Assembly (NCBI GenBank): GCA_964036045.1
Contig: OZ038380.1
Location: 12,421,629 to 12,485,628 of the forward strand
DNA length: 64,000 bases
Reading direction: 5' to 3'
From: Eutreptiella sp. 'Long Island Sound 2002'
Taxonomy: Eukaryota; Euglenozoa; Euglenophyceae; Eutreptiales; Eutreptiaceae
Shown: piece after piece, positions 24,201-36,210 of the stretch
How positions within the stretch are numbered: the first letter of the stretch is position 1
How the letters are laid out: the number at the start of each line of letters is the position of its first letter
The notes under the pieces: generated by a model
Told to the model about the DNA's origin: nothing
The model's database searches: none
Seen by the model: the letters and a program-made list of their open reading frames with translations, nothing else
Translations under genes and position numbers: made by a program

Positions 24201-27200
24201 TGGCCATGCAGTTTTTGTGCAGAAGTCATGATTGGACTGTGGTAAATCATTATTACACACAAAACTGGGGTCTCACCGTATGTTTTTTGCGGCAATGCTG
24301 CACTAACAGTTTGTGCCGCACATTGTGGCCACTGTGCCCCAAAACTGGCTCGGTCTTGGCCATGCAGTTTTTGTGCAGAAGTCATGATTGGACTGTGGTA
24401 AATCATTATTACACACAAAACTGGGGTCTCACCACGTGCTTTTTGCGGCAATGCTGCACTCACAGTTTGTGCCCCACATTGTGGCCACTATGCCCCAAAG
24501 CTGGCTCGGTCTTGGCCATGCAGTTTTTGTGCAGAAGTCATGATTGGACTGTGGTAAATCATTATTACACACAAAACTGGGGCCCCACCGTATGTTTTTT
24601 GCGGCAATGCTGCACTCACTGTTTGTGCCCCACATTGTGGCCACTATGCCCCAAAACTGGCTCGGTCTTGGCCATGCAGTTTTTGTGCAGAAGTCATGGT
24701 TGGACTGTGGTAAATCATTATTACACACAAAACTGGGGTCTCACCATGTGTTTTTTGCGGCAATGCTGCACTCACTGTTTGTGCCCCACATTGTGGTCAC
24801 CACGCTCCAAAACTGGCTCGGTCTTGGCCATGCAGCCTTTGTGCAGAAGTCATGATTGGACTGTGGTGATTCATTATTGCACACAAAACTGGGGTCTCAC
24901 CATGTGTTTTTTGCGGCAATGCTGCACTCACTGTTTGTGCCCCACATTGTGGTCACAATGCTCCATAACTGGCTCGGTCTTGGCCATGCAGCCTTTGTGC
25001 AGAAGTCATGATTGGACTGTGGTAAATCATTATTGCACACAAAACTGGGGTCTCACCGTATGTTTTTTGCGGCAATGCTGCACTCACAGTTTGTGCCGCA
25101 CATTGTGGCCACTATGCCCCAAAACTGGCTCGGTCTTGGCCATGCAGTTTTTGTGCAGAAGTCATGATTGGACTGTGGTAAATCATTATTACACACAAAA
25201 CTGGGGCCTCACCGTATGTTTTTTGCGGCAATGCTGCACTCACAGTTTGTGCCCCACATTATGGCCACTGTGCCCCAAAACTGGCTCGGTCTTGGCCATG
25301 CAGCCTTTGTGCAGAAGTCATGATTGGACTGTGGTGAATCATTATTACACACAAAACTGGGGTCTCACCATGTGTTTTTTGCGGCAATGCTGCACTCACA
25401 GTTTGTGCCCCACATTGTGGCCACTGTGCCCCAAAACTGGCTCGGTCTTGGCCATGCAGCCTTTGTGCAGAAGTCATGGTTGGACTGTGGTAAATCATTA
25501 TTGCACACAAAACTGGGGTCTCACCGTATGTTTTTTGCGGCAATGCTGCACTCACAGTTTGTGCCGCACATTGTGGCCACTATGCCCCAAGACTGGCTCG
25601 GTCTTGGCCATTCAGTTTTTGTGCAGAAGTCATGGTTGGACTGTGGTAAATCATTATTACACACAAAACTGGGGTCTCACCGTATGTTTTTGGCGGCAAT
25701 GCTGCACTCACAGTTTGTGCCGCACATTGTGGCCACTATGCCCCAAAACTGGCTCGGTCTTGGCCATGCAGTTTTTGTGCAGAAGTCATGATTGGACTGT
25801 GGTAAATCATTATTACACACAAAACTGGGGCCTCACCGTATGTTTTTTGCGGCAATGCTGCACTCACAGTTTGTGCCCCACATTGTGGCCACTGTGCCCC
25901 AAAACTGGCTCGGTCTTGGCCATGCAGTTTTTGTGCAGAAGTCATGGTTGGACTGTGGTAAATCATTATTACACACAAAACTGGGGTCTCACCGTATGTT
26001 TTTTGCGGCAATGCTGCACTCACAGTTTGTGCCGCACATTGTGGCCACTATGCCCCAAAACTGGCTCGGTCTTGGCCATGCAGTTTTTGTGCAGAAGTCA
26101 TGATTGGACTGTGGTAAATCATTATTACACACAAAACTGGGGCCTCACCGTATGTTTTTTGCGGCAATGCTGCACTCACAGTTTGTGCCCCACATTGTGG
26201 CCACTATGCCCCAAAACTGGCTCGGTCTTGGCCATGCAGTTTTTGTGCAGAAGTCATGGTTGGACTGTGGTAAATCATTATTACACACAAAACTGGGGCC
26301 TCACCGTATGTTTTTTGCGGCAATGCTGCACTCACAGTTTGTGCCCCACATTGTGGCCACTATGCCCCAAAACTGGCTCGGTCTTGGCCATGCAGTTTTT
26401 GTGCAGAAGTCATGATTGGACTGTGGTAAATCATTATTACACACAAAACTGGGGCCTCACCGTATGTTTTTTGCGGCAATGCTGCACTCACAGTTTGTGC
26501 CGCACATTGTGGCCACTATGCCCCAAAACTGGCTCGGTCTTGGCCATGCAGTTTTTGTGCAGAAGTCATGATTGGACTGTGGTAAATCATTATTACACAC
26601 AAAACTGGGGTCTAACCATGTGTTTTTTGCGGCAATGCTGCACTCACAGTTTGTGCCGCACATTGTGGCCACTGTGCCCCAAAACTGGCTCGGTCTTGGC
26701 CATGCAGTTTTTGTGCAGAAGTCATGATTGGACTGTGGTAAATCATTATTACACACAAAACTGGGGTCTCACCGTATTTTTTTTGCGGCAATGCTGCACT
26801 CACAGTTTGTGCCGCACATTGTGGCCACTGTGCCCCAAAACTGGCTCGGTCTTGGCCATGCAGTTTTTGTGCAGAAGTCATGATTGGACTGTGGTAAATC
26901 ATTATTACACACAAAACTGGGGTCTCACCACGTGCTTTTTGCGGCAATGCTGCACTCACAGTTTGTGCCCCACATTGTGGCCACTATGCCCCAAAGCTGG
27001 CTCGGTCTTGGCCATGCAGTTTTTGTGCAGAAGTCATGGTTGGACTGTGGTAAATCATTATTACACACAAAACTGGGGTCTCACCACGTGCTTTTTGCGG
27101 CAATGCTGCACTCACTGTTTGTGCCCCACATTGTGGCCACTGTGCCCCAAAACTGGCTCGGTCTTGGCCATGCAGTTTTTGTGCAGAAGTCATGATTGGA

Positions 27201-30200
27201 CTGTGGTAAATCATTATTACACACAAAACTGGGGCCTCACCGTATGTTTTTTGCGGCAATGCTGCACTCACAGTTTGTGCCGCACATTGTGGCCACTATG
27301 CCCCAAAACTGGCTCGGTCTTGGCCATGCAGTTTTTGTGCAGAAGTCATGGTTGGACTGTGGTAAATCATTATTACACACAAAACTGGGGTCTCACCATG
27401 TGTTTTCTGCGGCAATGCTGCACTCACAGTTTGTGCCCCACATTGTGGTCACCATGCTCCAAAACTGGCTCGGTCTTGGCCATGCAGCCTTTGTGCAGAA
27501 GTCATGATTGGACTGTGGTGAATCATTATTGCACACAAAACTGGGGTCTCACCGTATTTTTCTTGCGGCAATGCTGCACTCACTGTTTGTGCCCCACATT
27601 GTGGTCACAATGCTCCAAAACTGGCTCGGTCTTGGCCATGCAGCCTTTGTGCAGAAGTCATGACTGGACTGTGGTAAATCATTATTGCACACAAAACTGG
27701 GGTCTCACCGTATGTTTTTTGCGGCAATGCTGCACTCACAGTTTGTGCCGCACATTGTGGCCACTATGCCCCAAAACTGGCTCGGTCTTGGCCATGCAGT
27801 TTTTGTGCAGAAGTCATGGTTGGACTGTGGTAAATCATTATTACACACAAAACTGGGGTCTCACCACGTGCTTTTTGCGGCAATGCTGCACTCACTGTTT
27901 GTGCCCCACATTGTGGCCACTGTGCCCCAAAACTGGCTCGGTCTTGGCCATGCAGTTTTTGTGCAGAAGTCATGATTGGACTGTGGTAAATCATTATTAC
28001 ACACAAAACTGGGGCCTCACCGTATGTTTTTTGCGGCAATGCTGCACTCACAGTTTGTGCCCCGAATTATGGCCACTGTGCCCCAAAACTGGCTCGGTCT
28101 TGGCCATGCAGCCTTTGTGCAGAAGTCATGATTGGACTGTGGTGAATCATTATTACACACAAAACTGGGGTCTCACCATGTGTTTTTTGCGGCAATGCTG
28201 CACTCACAGTTTGTGCCCCACATTGTGGCCACTGTGCCCCAAAACTGGCTCGGTCTTGGCCATGCAGCCTTTGTGCAGAAGTCATGGTTGGACTGTGGTA
28301 AATCATTATTGCACACAAAACTGGGGTCTCACCGTATGTTTTTTGCGGCAATGCTGCACTCACAGTTTGTGCCGCACATTGTGGCCACTATGCCCCAAAA
28401 CTGGCTCGGTCTTGGCCATGCAGTTTTTGTGCAGAAGTCATGATTGGACTGTGGTAAATCATTATTACACACAAAACTGGGGCCTCACCGTATGTTTTTT
28501 GCGGCAATGCTGCACTCACAGTTTGTGCCGCACATTGTGGCCACTATGCCCCAAAACTGGCTCGGTCTTGGCCATGCAGTTTTTGTGCAGAAGTCATGAT
28601 TGGACTGTGGTAAATCATTATTACACACAAAACTGGGGCCTCACCGTATGTTTTTTGCGGCAATGCTGCACTCACAGTTTGTGCCGCACATTGTGGCCAC
28701 TATGCCCCAAAACTGGCTCGGTCTTGGCCATGCAGTTTTTGTGCAGAAGTCATGATTGGACTGTGGTAAATCATTATTGCACACAAAACTGGGGTCTAAC
28801 CATGTGTATTTTGCGGCAATGCTGCACTCACTGTTTGTGCACCACATTGTGGCCACTGTGCCCCAAAACTGGCTCGGTCTTGGCCATGCAGTTTTTGTGC
28901 AGAAGTCATGGTTGGACTGTGGTAAATCATTATTACACACAAAACTGGGGTCTCACCACGTGCTTTTTGCGGCAATGCTGCACTCACTGTTTGTGCCCCA
29001 CATTGTGGCCACTGTGCCCCAAAACTGGCTCGGTCTTGGCCATGCAGTTTTTGTGCAGAAGTCATGATTGGACTGTGGTAAATCATTATTACACACAAAA
29101 CTGGGGCCTCACCGTATGTTTTTTGCGGCAATGCTGCACTCACACTTTGTGCCGCACATTGTGGCCACTATGCCCCAAAACTGGCTCGGTCTTGGCCATG
29201 CAGTTTTTGTGCAGAAGTCATGGTAGGACTGTGGTAAATCATTATTGCAAACAAAACTGGGGTCTCACCATGTGTTTTTTGCGGCAATGCTGCACTCACA
29301 GTTTGTGCCCCACATTGTGGTCACAATGCTCCAAAACTGGCTCAGTCCTGGCCATGCAGCCTTTGTGCAGAAGTCATGATTGGACTGTGGTGAATCATTA
29401 TTGCACACAAAACTGGGGTCTCACCATGTGTATTTTGCGGCAATGCTGCACTCACTGTTTGTGCCCCACATTGTGGTCACAATGCTCCAAAACTGGCTCG
29501 GTCTTGGCCATGCAGCCTTTGTGCAGATGTCATGGTTGGACTGTGGTAAATCATTATTACACACAAAACTGGGGTCTCACCATGTGTTTTTTGCGGCAAG
29601 GCTGCACTCACAGTTCCTGCCCCACATTGTGGCCACTGTGCCCCAAAACTGGCTCGGTCTTGGCCATGCTGCCTTTGTGCAGAAGTCATAGTCGGACTGT
29701 GGTAAATCATTATTGCACACAAAACTGGGGTCTAACCATGTGTATTTTGCGGCAATGCTGCACTCACTGTTTGTGCACCACATTGTGGCCACTGTGCCCC
29801 AAAACTGGCTCGGTCTTGGCCATGCAGTTTTTGTGCAGAAGTCATGGTTGGACTGTGCTAAATCATTATTACACACAAAACTGGGGTCTCACCGTATTTT
29901 TCTTGCGGCAATGCTGCACTCACAGTTTGTGCCCCACATTGTGGCCACTATGCCCCAAAACTGGCTCGGTCTTGGCCATGCAGCCTTTGTGCAGAAGTCA
30001 TGATTGGACTGTGGTAAATCATCATTACACACAAAACTGGGGCCTCACCGTATGTTTTTTGCGGCAATGCTGCACTCACAGTTTGTGCCGCACATTGTGG
30101 CCACTATGCCCCAAAACTGGCTCGGTCTTGGCCATGCAGTTTTTGTGCAGAAGTCATGATTGGACTGTGGTAAATCATTATTACACACAAAACTGGGGCC

Positions 30201-32934
30201 TCACCGTATGTTTTTTGCGGCAATGCTGCACTCACTGTTTGTGCCGCACATTGTGGCCACTATGCCCCAAAACTGGCTCGGTCTTGGCCATGCAGTTTTT
30301 GTGCAGAAGTCATGATTGGACTGTGGTAAATCATTATTACACACAAAACTGGGGCCTAACCATGTGTTTTTTGCGGCAATGCTGCACTCACTGTTTGGGC
30401 CCCACATTGTGGCCACTATGCCCCAAAACTGGCTCGGTCTTGGCCATGCAGTTTTTGTGCAGAAGTCATGATTGGACTGTGGTAAATCATTATTGCAAAC
30501 AAAACTGGGGTCTCACCATGTGTTTTTTGCGGCAATGCTGCACTCACAGTTTGTGCCCCACATTGTGGTCACAATGCTCCAAAACTGGCTCGGTCTTGGC
30601 CATGCAGCCTTTGTGCAGAAGTCATGATTGGACTGTGGTGAATCATTATTACACACAAAACTGGGGTCTCACCATGTGTATTTTGGGGCAATGCTGCACT
30701 CACTGTTTGTGCCCCACATTGTGGTCACAATGCTCCAAAACTGGCTCGGTCTTGGCCATGCAGCCTTTGTGCAGAAGTCATGGTTGGACTGTGGTAAATC
30801 ATTATTACACACAAAACTGGGGTCTCACCATGTGTTTTTTGCGGCAACGCTGCACTCACAGTTCCTGCCCCACATTGTGGCCACTGTGCCCCAAAACTGG
30901 CTCGGTCTTGGCCATGCAGCCTTTGTGCAGAAGTCATAGTCGGACTGTGGTAAATCATTATTGCACACAAAACTGGGGTCTAACCATGTGTATTTTGCGG
31001 CAATGCTGCACTCACACTTTGTGCCCCACATTGTGGCCACTGTGCCCCAAAACTGGCTCGGTCTTGGCCATGCAGCCTTTGTGCAGAAGTCATGGTTGGA
31101 CTGTGGTAAATCATTATTACACACAAAACTGGGGTCTCAGCATGTGTTTTTTGCGGCAACGCTGCACTCACAGTTCCTGCCCTACATTGTGGCCACTGTG
31201 CCCCAAAACTGGCTCGGTCTTGGCCATGCAGCCTTTGTGCAGAAGTCATAGTCGGACTGTGGTAAATCATTATTGCACACAAAACTGGGGTCTAACCATG
31301 TGTATTTTGCGGCAATGCTGCACTCACAGTTTGTGCCCCTCATTGTGGCCACTATGCCCCAAAACTGGCTCGGTCTTGGCCATGCAGCCTTTGTGCAGAA
31401 GTCATGATTGGACTGTGGTAAATCATTATTACACACAAAACTGGGGCCTCACCGTATGTTTTTTGCGGCAATGCTGCACTCACAGTTTGTGCCGCACATT
31501 GTGGCCACTATGCCCCAAAACTGGCTCGGTCTTGGCCATGCAGTTTTTGTGCAGAAGTCATGATTGGACTGTGGTAAATCATTATTACACACAAAACTGG
31601 GGCCTCACCGTATGTTTTTTGCGGCAATGCTGCACTCACAGTTTGTGCCGCACATTGTGGCCACTATGCCCCAAACCTGGCTCGGTCTTGGCCATGCAGC
31701 CTTTGTGCAGAAGTCATGATTGGACTGTGGTAAATCATTATTACACACAAAACTGGGGCCTCACCATGTGTTTTTTGCGGCAATGCTGCACTCACAGTTT
31801 GTGCCGCACATTGTGGCCACTATGCCCCAAAACTGGCTCGGTCTTGGCCATGCAGCCTTTGTGCAGAAGTCATGATTGGACTGTGGTAAATCATTATTAC
31901 ACACAAAACTGGGGTCTCACCGTATGTTTTTTGCGGCAATGCTGCACTCACAGTTTGTGCCCCACATTGTGGCCACTATGCCCCAAAACTGGCTCGGTCT
32001 TGGCCATGCAGTTTTTGTGCAGAAGTCATGATTGGACTGTGGTAAATCATTATTACACACAAAACTGGGGCCTCACCGTATGTTTTTTGCGGCAATGCTG
32101 CACTCACAGTTTGTGCCCCACATTGTGGCCACTATGCCCCAAAACTGGCTCGGTCTTGGCCATGCAGTTTTTGTGCAGAAGTCATGATTGGACTGTGGTA
32201 AATCATTATTACACACAAAACTGGGGTCTCACCATGTGTTTTTTGCGGCAATGCTGCACTCACAGTTTGTGCCCCACATTGTGGCCACTGTGCCCCAAAA
32301 CTGGCTCGGTCTTGGCCATGCAGTTTTTGTGCAGAAGTCATGATTGGACTGTGGTAAATCATTATTACACACAAAACTGGGGCCTCACCGTATGTTTTTT
32401 GCGGCAATGCTGCACTCACAGTTTGTGCCCCACATTGTGGCCACTGTGCCCCAAAACTGGCTCGGTCTTGGCCATGCAGTTTTTGTGCAGAAGTCATGGT
32501 TGGACTGTGGTAAATCATTACTACACACAAAACTGGGGCCTCACCACGTGCTTTTTGCGGCAATGCTGCACTCACTGTTTGTGCCCCACATTGTGGCCAC
32601 TGTGCCCCAAAAATGGCTCGGTCTTGGCCATGCAGTTTTTGTGCAGAAGTCATGATTGGACTGTGGTAAATCATTATTACACACAAAACTGGGGCCTCAC
32701 CGTATGTTTTTTGCGGCAATGCTGCACTCACACTTTGTGCCCCACATTGTGGCCACTATGCCCCAAAACTGGCTCGGTCTTGGCCATGCAGTTTTTGTGC
32801 AGAAGTCATGGTTGGACTGTGGTAAATCATTATTACACACCAAACTGGGGTCTCACCATGTGTTTTTTGCGGCAATGCTGCACTCACAGTTTGTGCCCCA
32901 CATTGTGGTCACAATGCTCCAAAACTGGCTCGGT
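21235..32934 (+). repeat. GCAGTT-type homogeneous domain, 75 monomers
   Basis: Most monomers have GCAGTTTTTGTG in place of GCAGCCTTTGTG, CATGATTGG, a GGCCTCACCGTATG middle and GCCGCACATTGTGGCCACTATGCCCC at the end. It holds local sub-repeats. A rare CATTATGGCC change sits at about 21,671, 25,259 and 28,067 (spacing 23 and 18 monomers). A CAGTTCCTGCC change sits near 29,610, 30,858 and 31,170. This is the largest block of one type in the window. Confidence 0.85.
29380..31436 (+). repeat. sub-repeat with CAGTTCCTGCC and CATAGTCGG markers
   Basis: A monomer with CAGTTCCTGCC (near 29,610, 30,858, 31,170) is followed each time by one with GTCATAGTCGGACTG (near 29,687, 30,935, 31,247). Spacing is 1,248 bp (8 monomers) then 312 bp (2 monomers). 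The copies differ at a few sites, for example GGCAAGGCTG against GGCAACGCTG. It is a local amplification inside the GCAGTT-type domain. Confidence 0.8.
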
Positions 32935-35900
32935 CTTGGCCATGCAGCCTTTGTGCAGAAGTCATGATTGGACTGTGGTAAATCATTATTGCACACAAAA
33001 CTGGGGTCACACCATGTGTTTTTTGCGGCAATGCTGCACTCACTGTTTGTGCACCACATTGTGGTCACAATGCTCCAAAACTGGCTCGGTCTTGGCCATG
33101 CAGGCTTTGTGCAGAAGTCATGGTTGGACTGTGGTAAATCATTATTACACACAAAACTGGGGTCTCACCATGTGTTATTTGCGGCAATGCTGCACTCACA
33201 GTTTGTGCCCCACATTGTGGCCACTGTGCCCCAAAACTGGCTCGGTCTTGGCCATGCAGCCTTTGTGCAGAAGTCATGGTTGGACTGTGGTAAATCATTA
33301 TTGCACACAAAACTGGGGTCTAACCATGTGTTTTTTGCGGCAATGCTGCACTCACTGTTTGTGCCCCACATTGTGGCCGCTGTGCCCCAAAACTGGCTCG
33401 GTCTTGGCCATGCAGCCTTTGTGCAGAAGTCATGATTGGACTGTGGTAAATCATTATTACACACAAAACTGGGGACTCACCGTGTGTTTTTTGCGGCAAT
33501 GCTGCACTCACTGTTTGTGCCCCTCATTGTGGTCACAATGCTCCAAAACTGGGTCGGTCTTGGCCATGCAGCCTTTGTGCAGAAGTCATGGTTGGACTGT
33601 GGTAAATCATTATTACACACCAAACTGGGGTCTCACCATGTGTTCTTTGCGGCAATGCTGCACTCACAGTTTGTGCCCCACATTGTGGCCACTGTGCCCC
33701 AAAACTGGCTCGGTCTTGGCCATGCAGCCTTTGTGCAGAAGTCATTGTTGGACTGTGGTAAATCATTATTACACACAAAACTGGGGTCTAACCATGTGTT
33801 TTTTGCGGCAATGCTGCACTCACAGTTTGTGCCCCTCATTGTGGTCACAATGCTCCAAAGCTGGCTCGGTCTTGGCCATGCAGCCTTTGTGCAGAAGTCA
33901 TGGTTGGACTGTGGTAAATCATTATTGCACACAAAACTGGGGTCTCACCATGTGTTTTTTGCGGCAATGCTGCACTCACAGTTTGTGCTCCACATTGTGG
34001 TCACAATGCTCTAAACCTGGCTCGGTCTTGGCCATACAAGTTTTGTGCAGAAGTCATGGTTGGACTGTGGTAAAGCATTATTACACACAAAACTGGGGCC
34101 TCCCCATGTGTTTTTTGCGGCAATGCTGCACTCACAGTTTGTGCCCCACATTGTGGCCACTGTGCCCCAAAACTGGCTCGGTCTTGGCCATGCAGCCTTT
34201 GTGCAGAAGTCATGGTTCGACTGTGGTAAATCATTATTACACACAAAACTGGGGTCTCACCATGTGTTTTTTGCGGCAATGCTGCACTCACAGTTTGTGC
34301 CCCACATTGTGGCCACTGTGCCCCAAAACTGGCTCGGTCTTGGCCATGCAGCCTTTGTGCAGAAGTCATGGTTGGACTGTGGTAAATCATTATTGCACAC
34401 AAAACTGGGGTCTAACCATGTGTTTTTTGCGGCAATGCTGCACTCACTGTTTGTGCCCCACATTGTGGCCGCTGTGCCCCAAAACTGGCTCGGTCTTGGC
34501 CATGCAGCCTTTGTGCAGAAGTCATGATTGGACTGTGGTAAATCATTATTACACACAAAACTGGGGACTCACCATGTGTTTTTTGCGGCAATGCTGCACT
34601 CACAGTTTGTGCCCCACATTGTGGCCACTGTGCCCCAAAACTGGCTCGGTCTTGGCCATGCAGCCTTTGTGCAGAAGTCATGGTTGGACTGTGGTAAATC
34701 ATTATTACACACAAAACTGGGGCCTCACCATGTGTTTTTTGCGGCAATGCTGCACTCACAGTTTGTGCCCCACATTGTGGTCACAATGCTCCAAAGCTGG
34801 CTCGGTCTTGGCCATGCAGTTTTTGTGCAGAAGTCATGATTGGACTGTGGTAAATCATTATTACACCCCAAGCTGGGGTCTCGCCGTGTGTTTTTTGCGG
34901 CAATGCTGCACTCACTGTTTGTGCCCCACATTGTGGCCACTGTGCCCGAAAACTGGCTCGGTCTTGGCCATGCAGCCTTTGTGCAGAAGTCATGGTTCGA
35001 CTGTGGTAAATCATTATTACACACAAAACAGGGGTCTCAAGGTGTGTTTTTTGCGGCAATGCTGCACTCACTGTTTGTGCCCCACATTGTGGCCACTGTG
35101 CCCCAAAACTGGCTTGGTCTTGGCCATGCAGCCTTTGTGCAGAAGTCATGATTGGACTGTGGTGAATCATTATTACACACAAAACTGGGGTCTAACCATG
35201 TGTTTTTTGCGGCAATGCTGCACTCACAGTTTGTGCCCCACATTGTGGTCACAATGCTCCAAAACTGGCTCGGTCTTGGCCATGCAGCCTTTGTGCAGAA
35301 GTCATGGTTGGACTGTGGTAAATCATTATTACGCACAAAACTGGGGTCTAACCATGTGTTTTTTGCGGCAATGCTGCACTCACAGTTTGTGCCCCACATT
35401 GTGGTCACAATGCTCCGAAACTGGCTCGGTCTTGGCCATGCAGCCTTTGTGCAGAAGTCATGATTGGCCTGTGGTAAATCATTATTGCACACAAAACTCG
35501 GGTCTAACCATGTGTTTTTTGCGGCAATGCTGCACTCACAGTTTGTGCCCCACATTGTGGCCACTGTGCCCCAAAACTGGCTCGGTCTTGGCCATGCAGC
35601 CTTTGTGCAGAAGTCATGGTTGGACTGTGGTAAATCATTACTACACACAAAACTGGGGTCTCACCATGTGTTTTTTGCGGCAATGCTGCACTCACAGTTT
35701 GTGCCCCACATTGTGGCCACTGTGCCCCAAAACTGGCTCGGTCTTGGCCATGCAGCCTTTGTGCAGAAGTCATGGTTGGACTGTGGTAAATCATTATTAC
35801 ACACAAGACTGGGGTCTCACCATGTGTTTTTTGCGGCAATGCTGCACTCACTGTTTGTGCCCCACATTGTGGTCACAATGCCCCAAAACTGGCTCTGTCT

Positions 35901-36210
35901 TGGCCATGCAGCCTTTGTGCAGAAGTCATGATTGGACTGTGGTAAATCATTATTGCACACAAAACTGGGGTCTCAGCACGTGTTTTTTGCGGCAATGCTG
36001 CACTCACAGTTTGTGCCCCACAGTGTGGTCACAATGCTCCAAAACTGGCTCGGTCTTGGCCATGCAGCCTTTGTGCAGAAGTCATGGTTGGACTGTGGTA
36101 AATCATTATTACACACAAAACCGGGGCCTAACCATGTGTTTTTTGCGGCAATGCTGCACTCACAGTTTGTGCCCCACATTGTGGCCACTGTGCCCCAAAA
36201 CTGGCTCGGT
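32935..36210 (+). repeat. mixed GCAGCC-type domain, 21 monomers
   Basis: The start type switches back to GCAGCC. Rare markers here recur in 51,035-55,090: CCATACAAGTTTTGTG with GTAAAGCATT (34,027 onward), TTACACCCCAA (about 34,864), GGTTCGACTG (about 34,213 and 34,992) and CCCCACAGTGTGG (about 36,027). No regular period is visible within the block. Confidence 0.8.
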
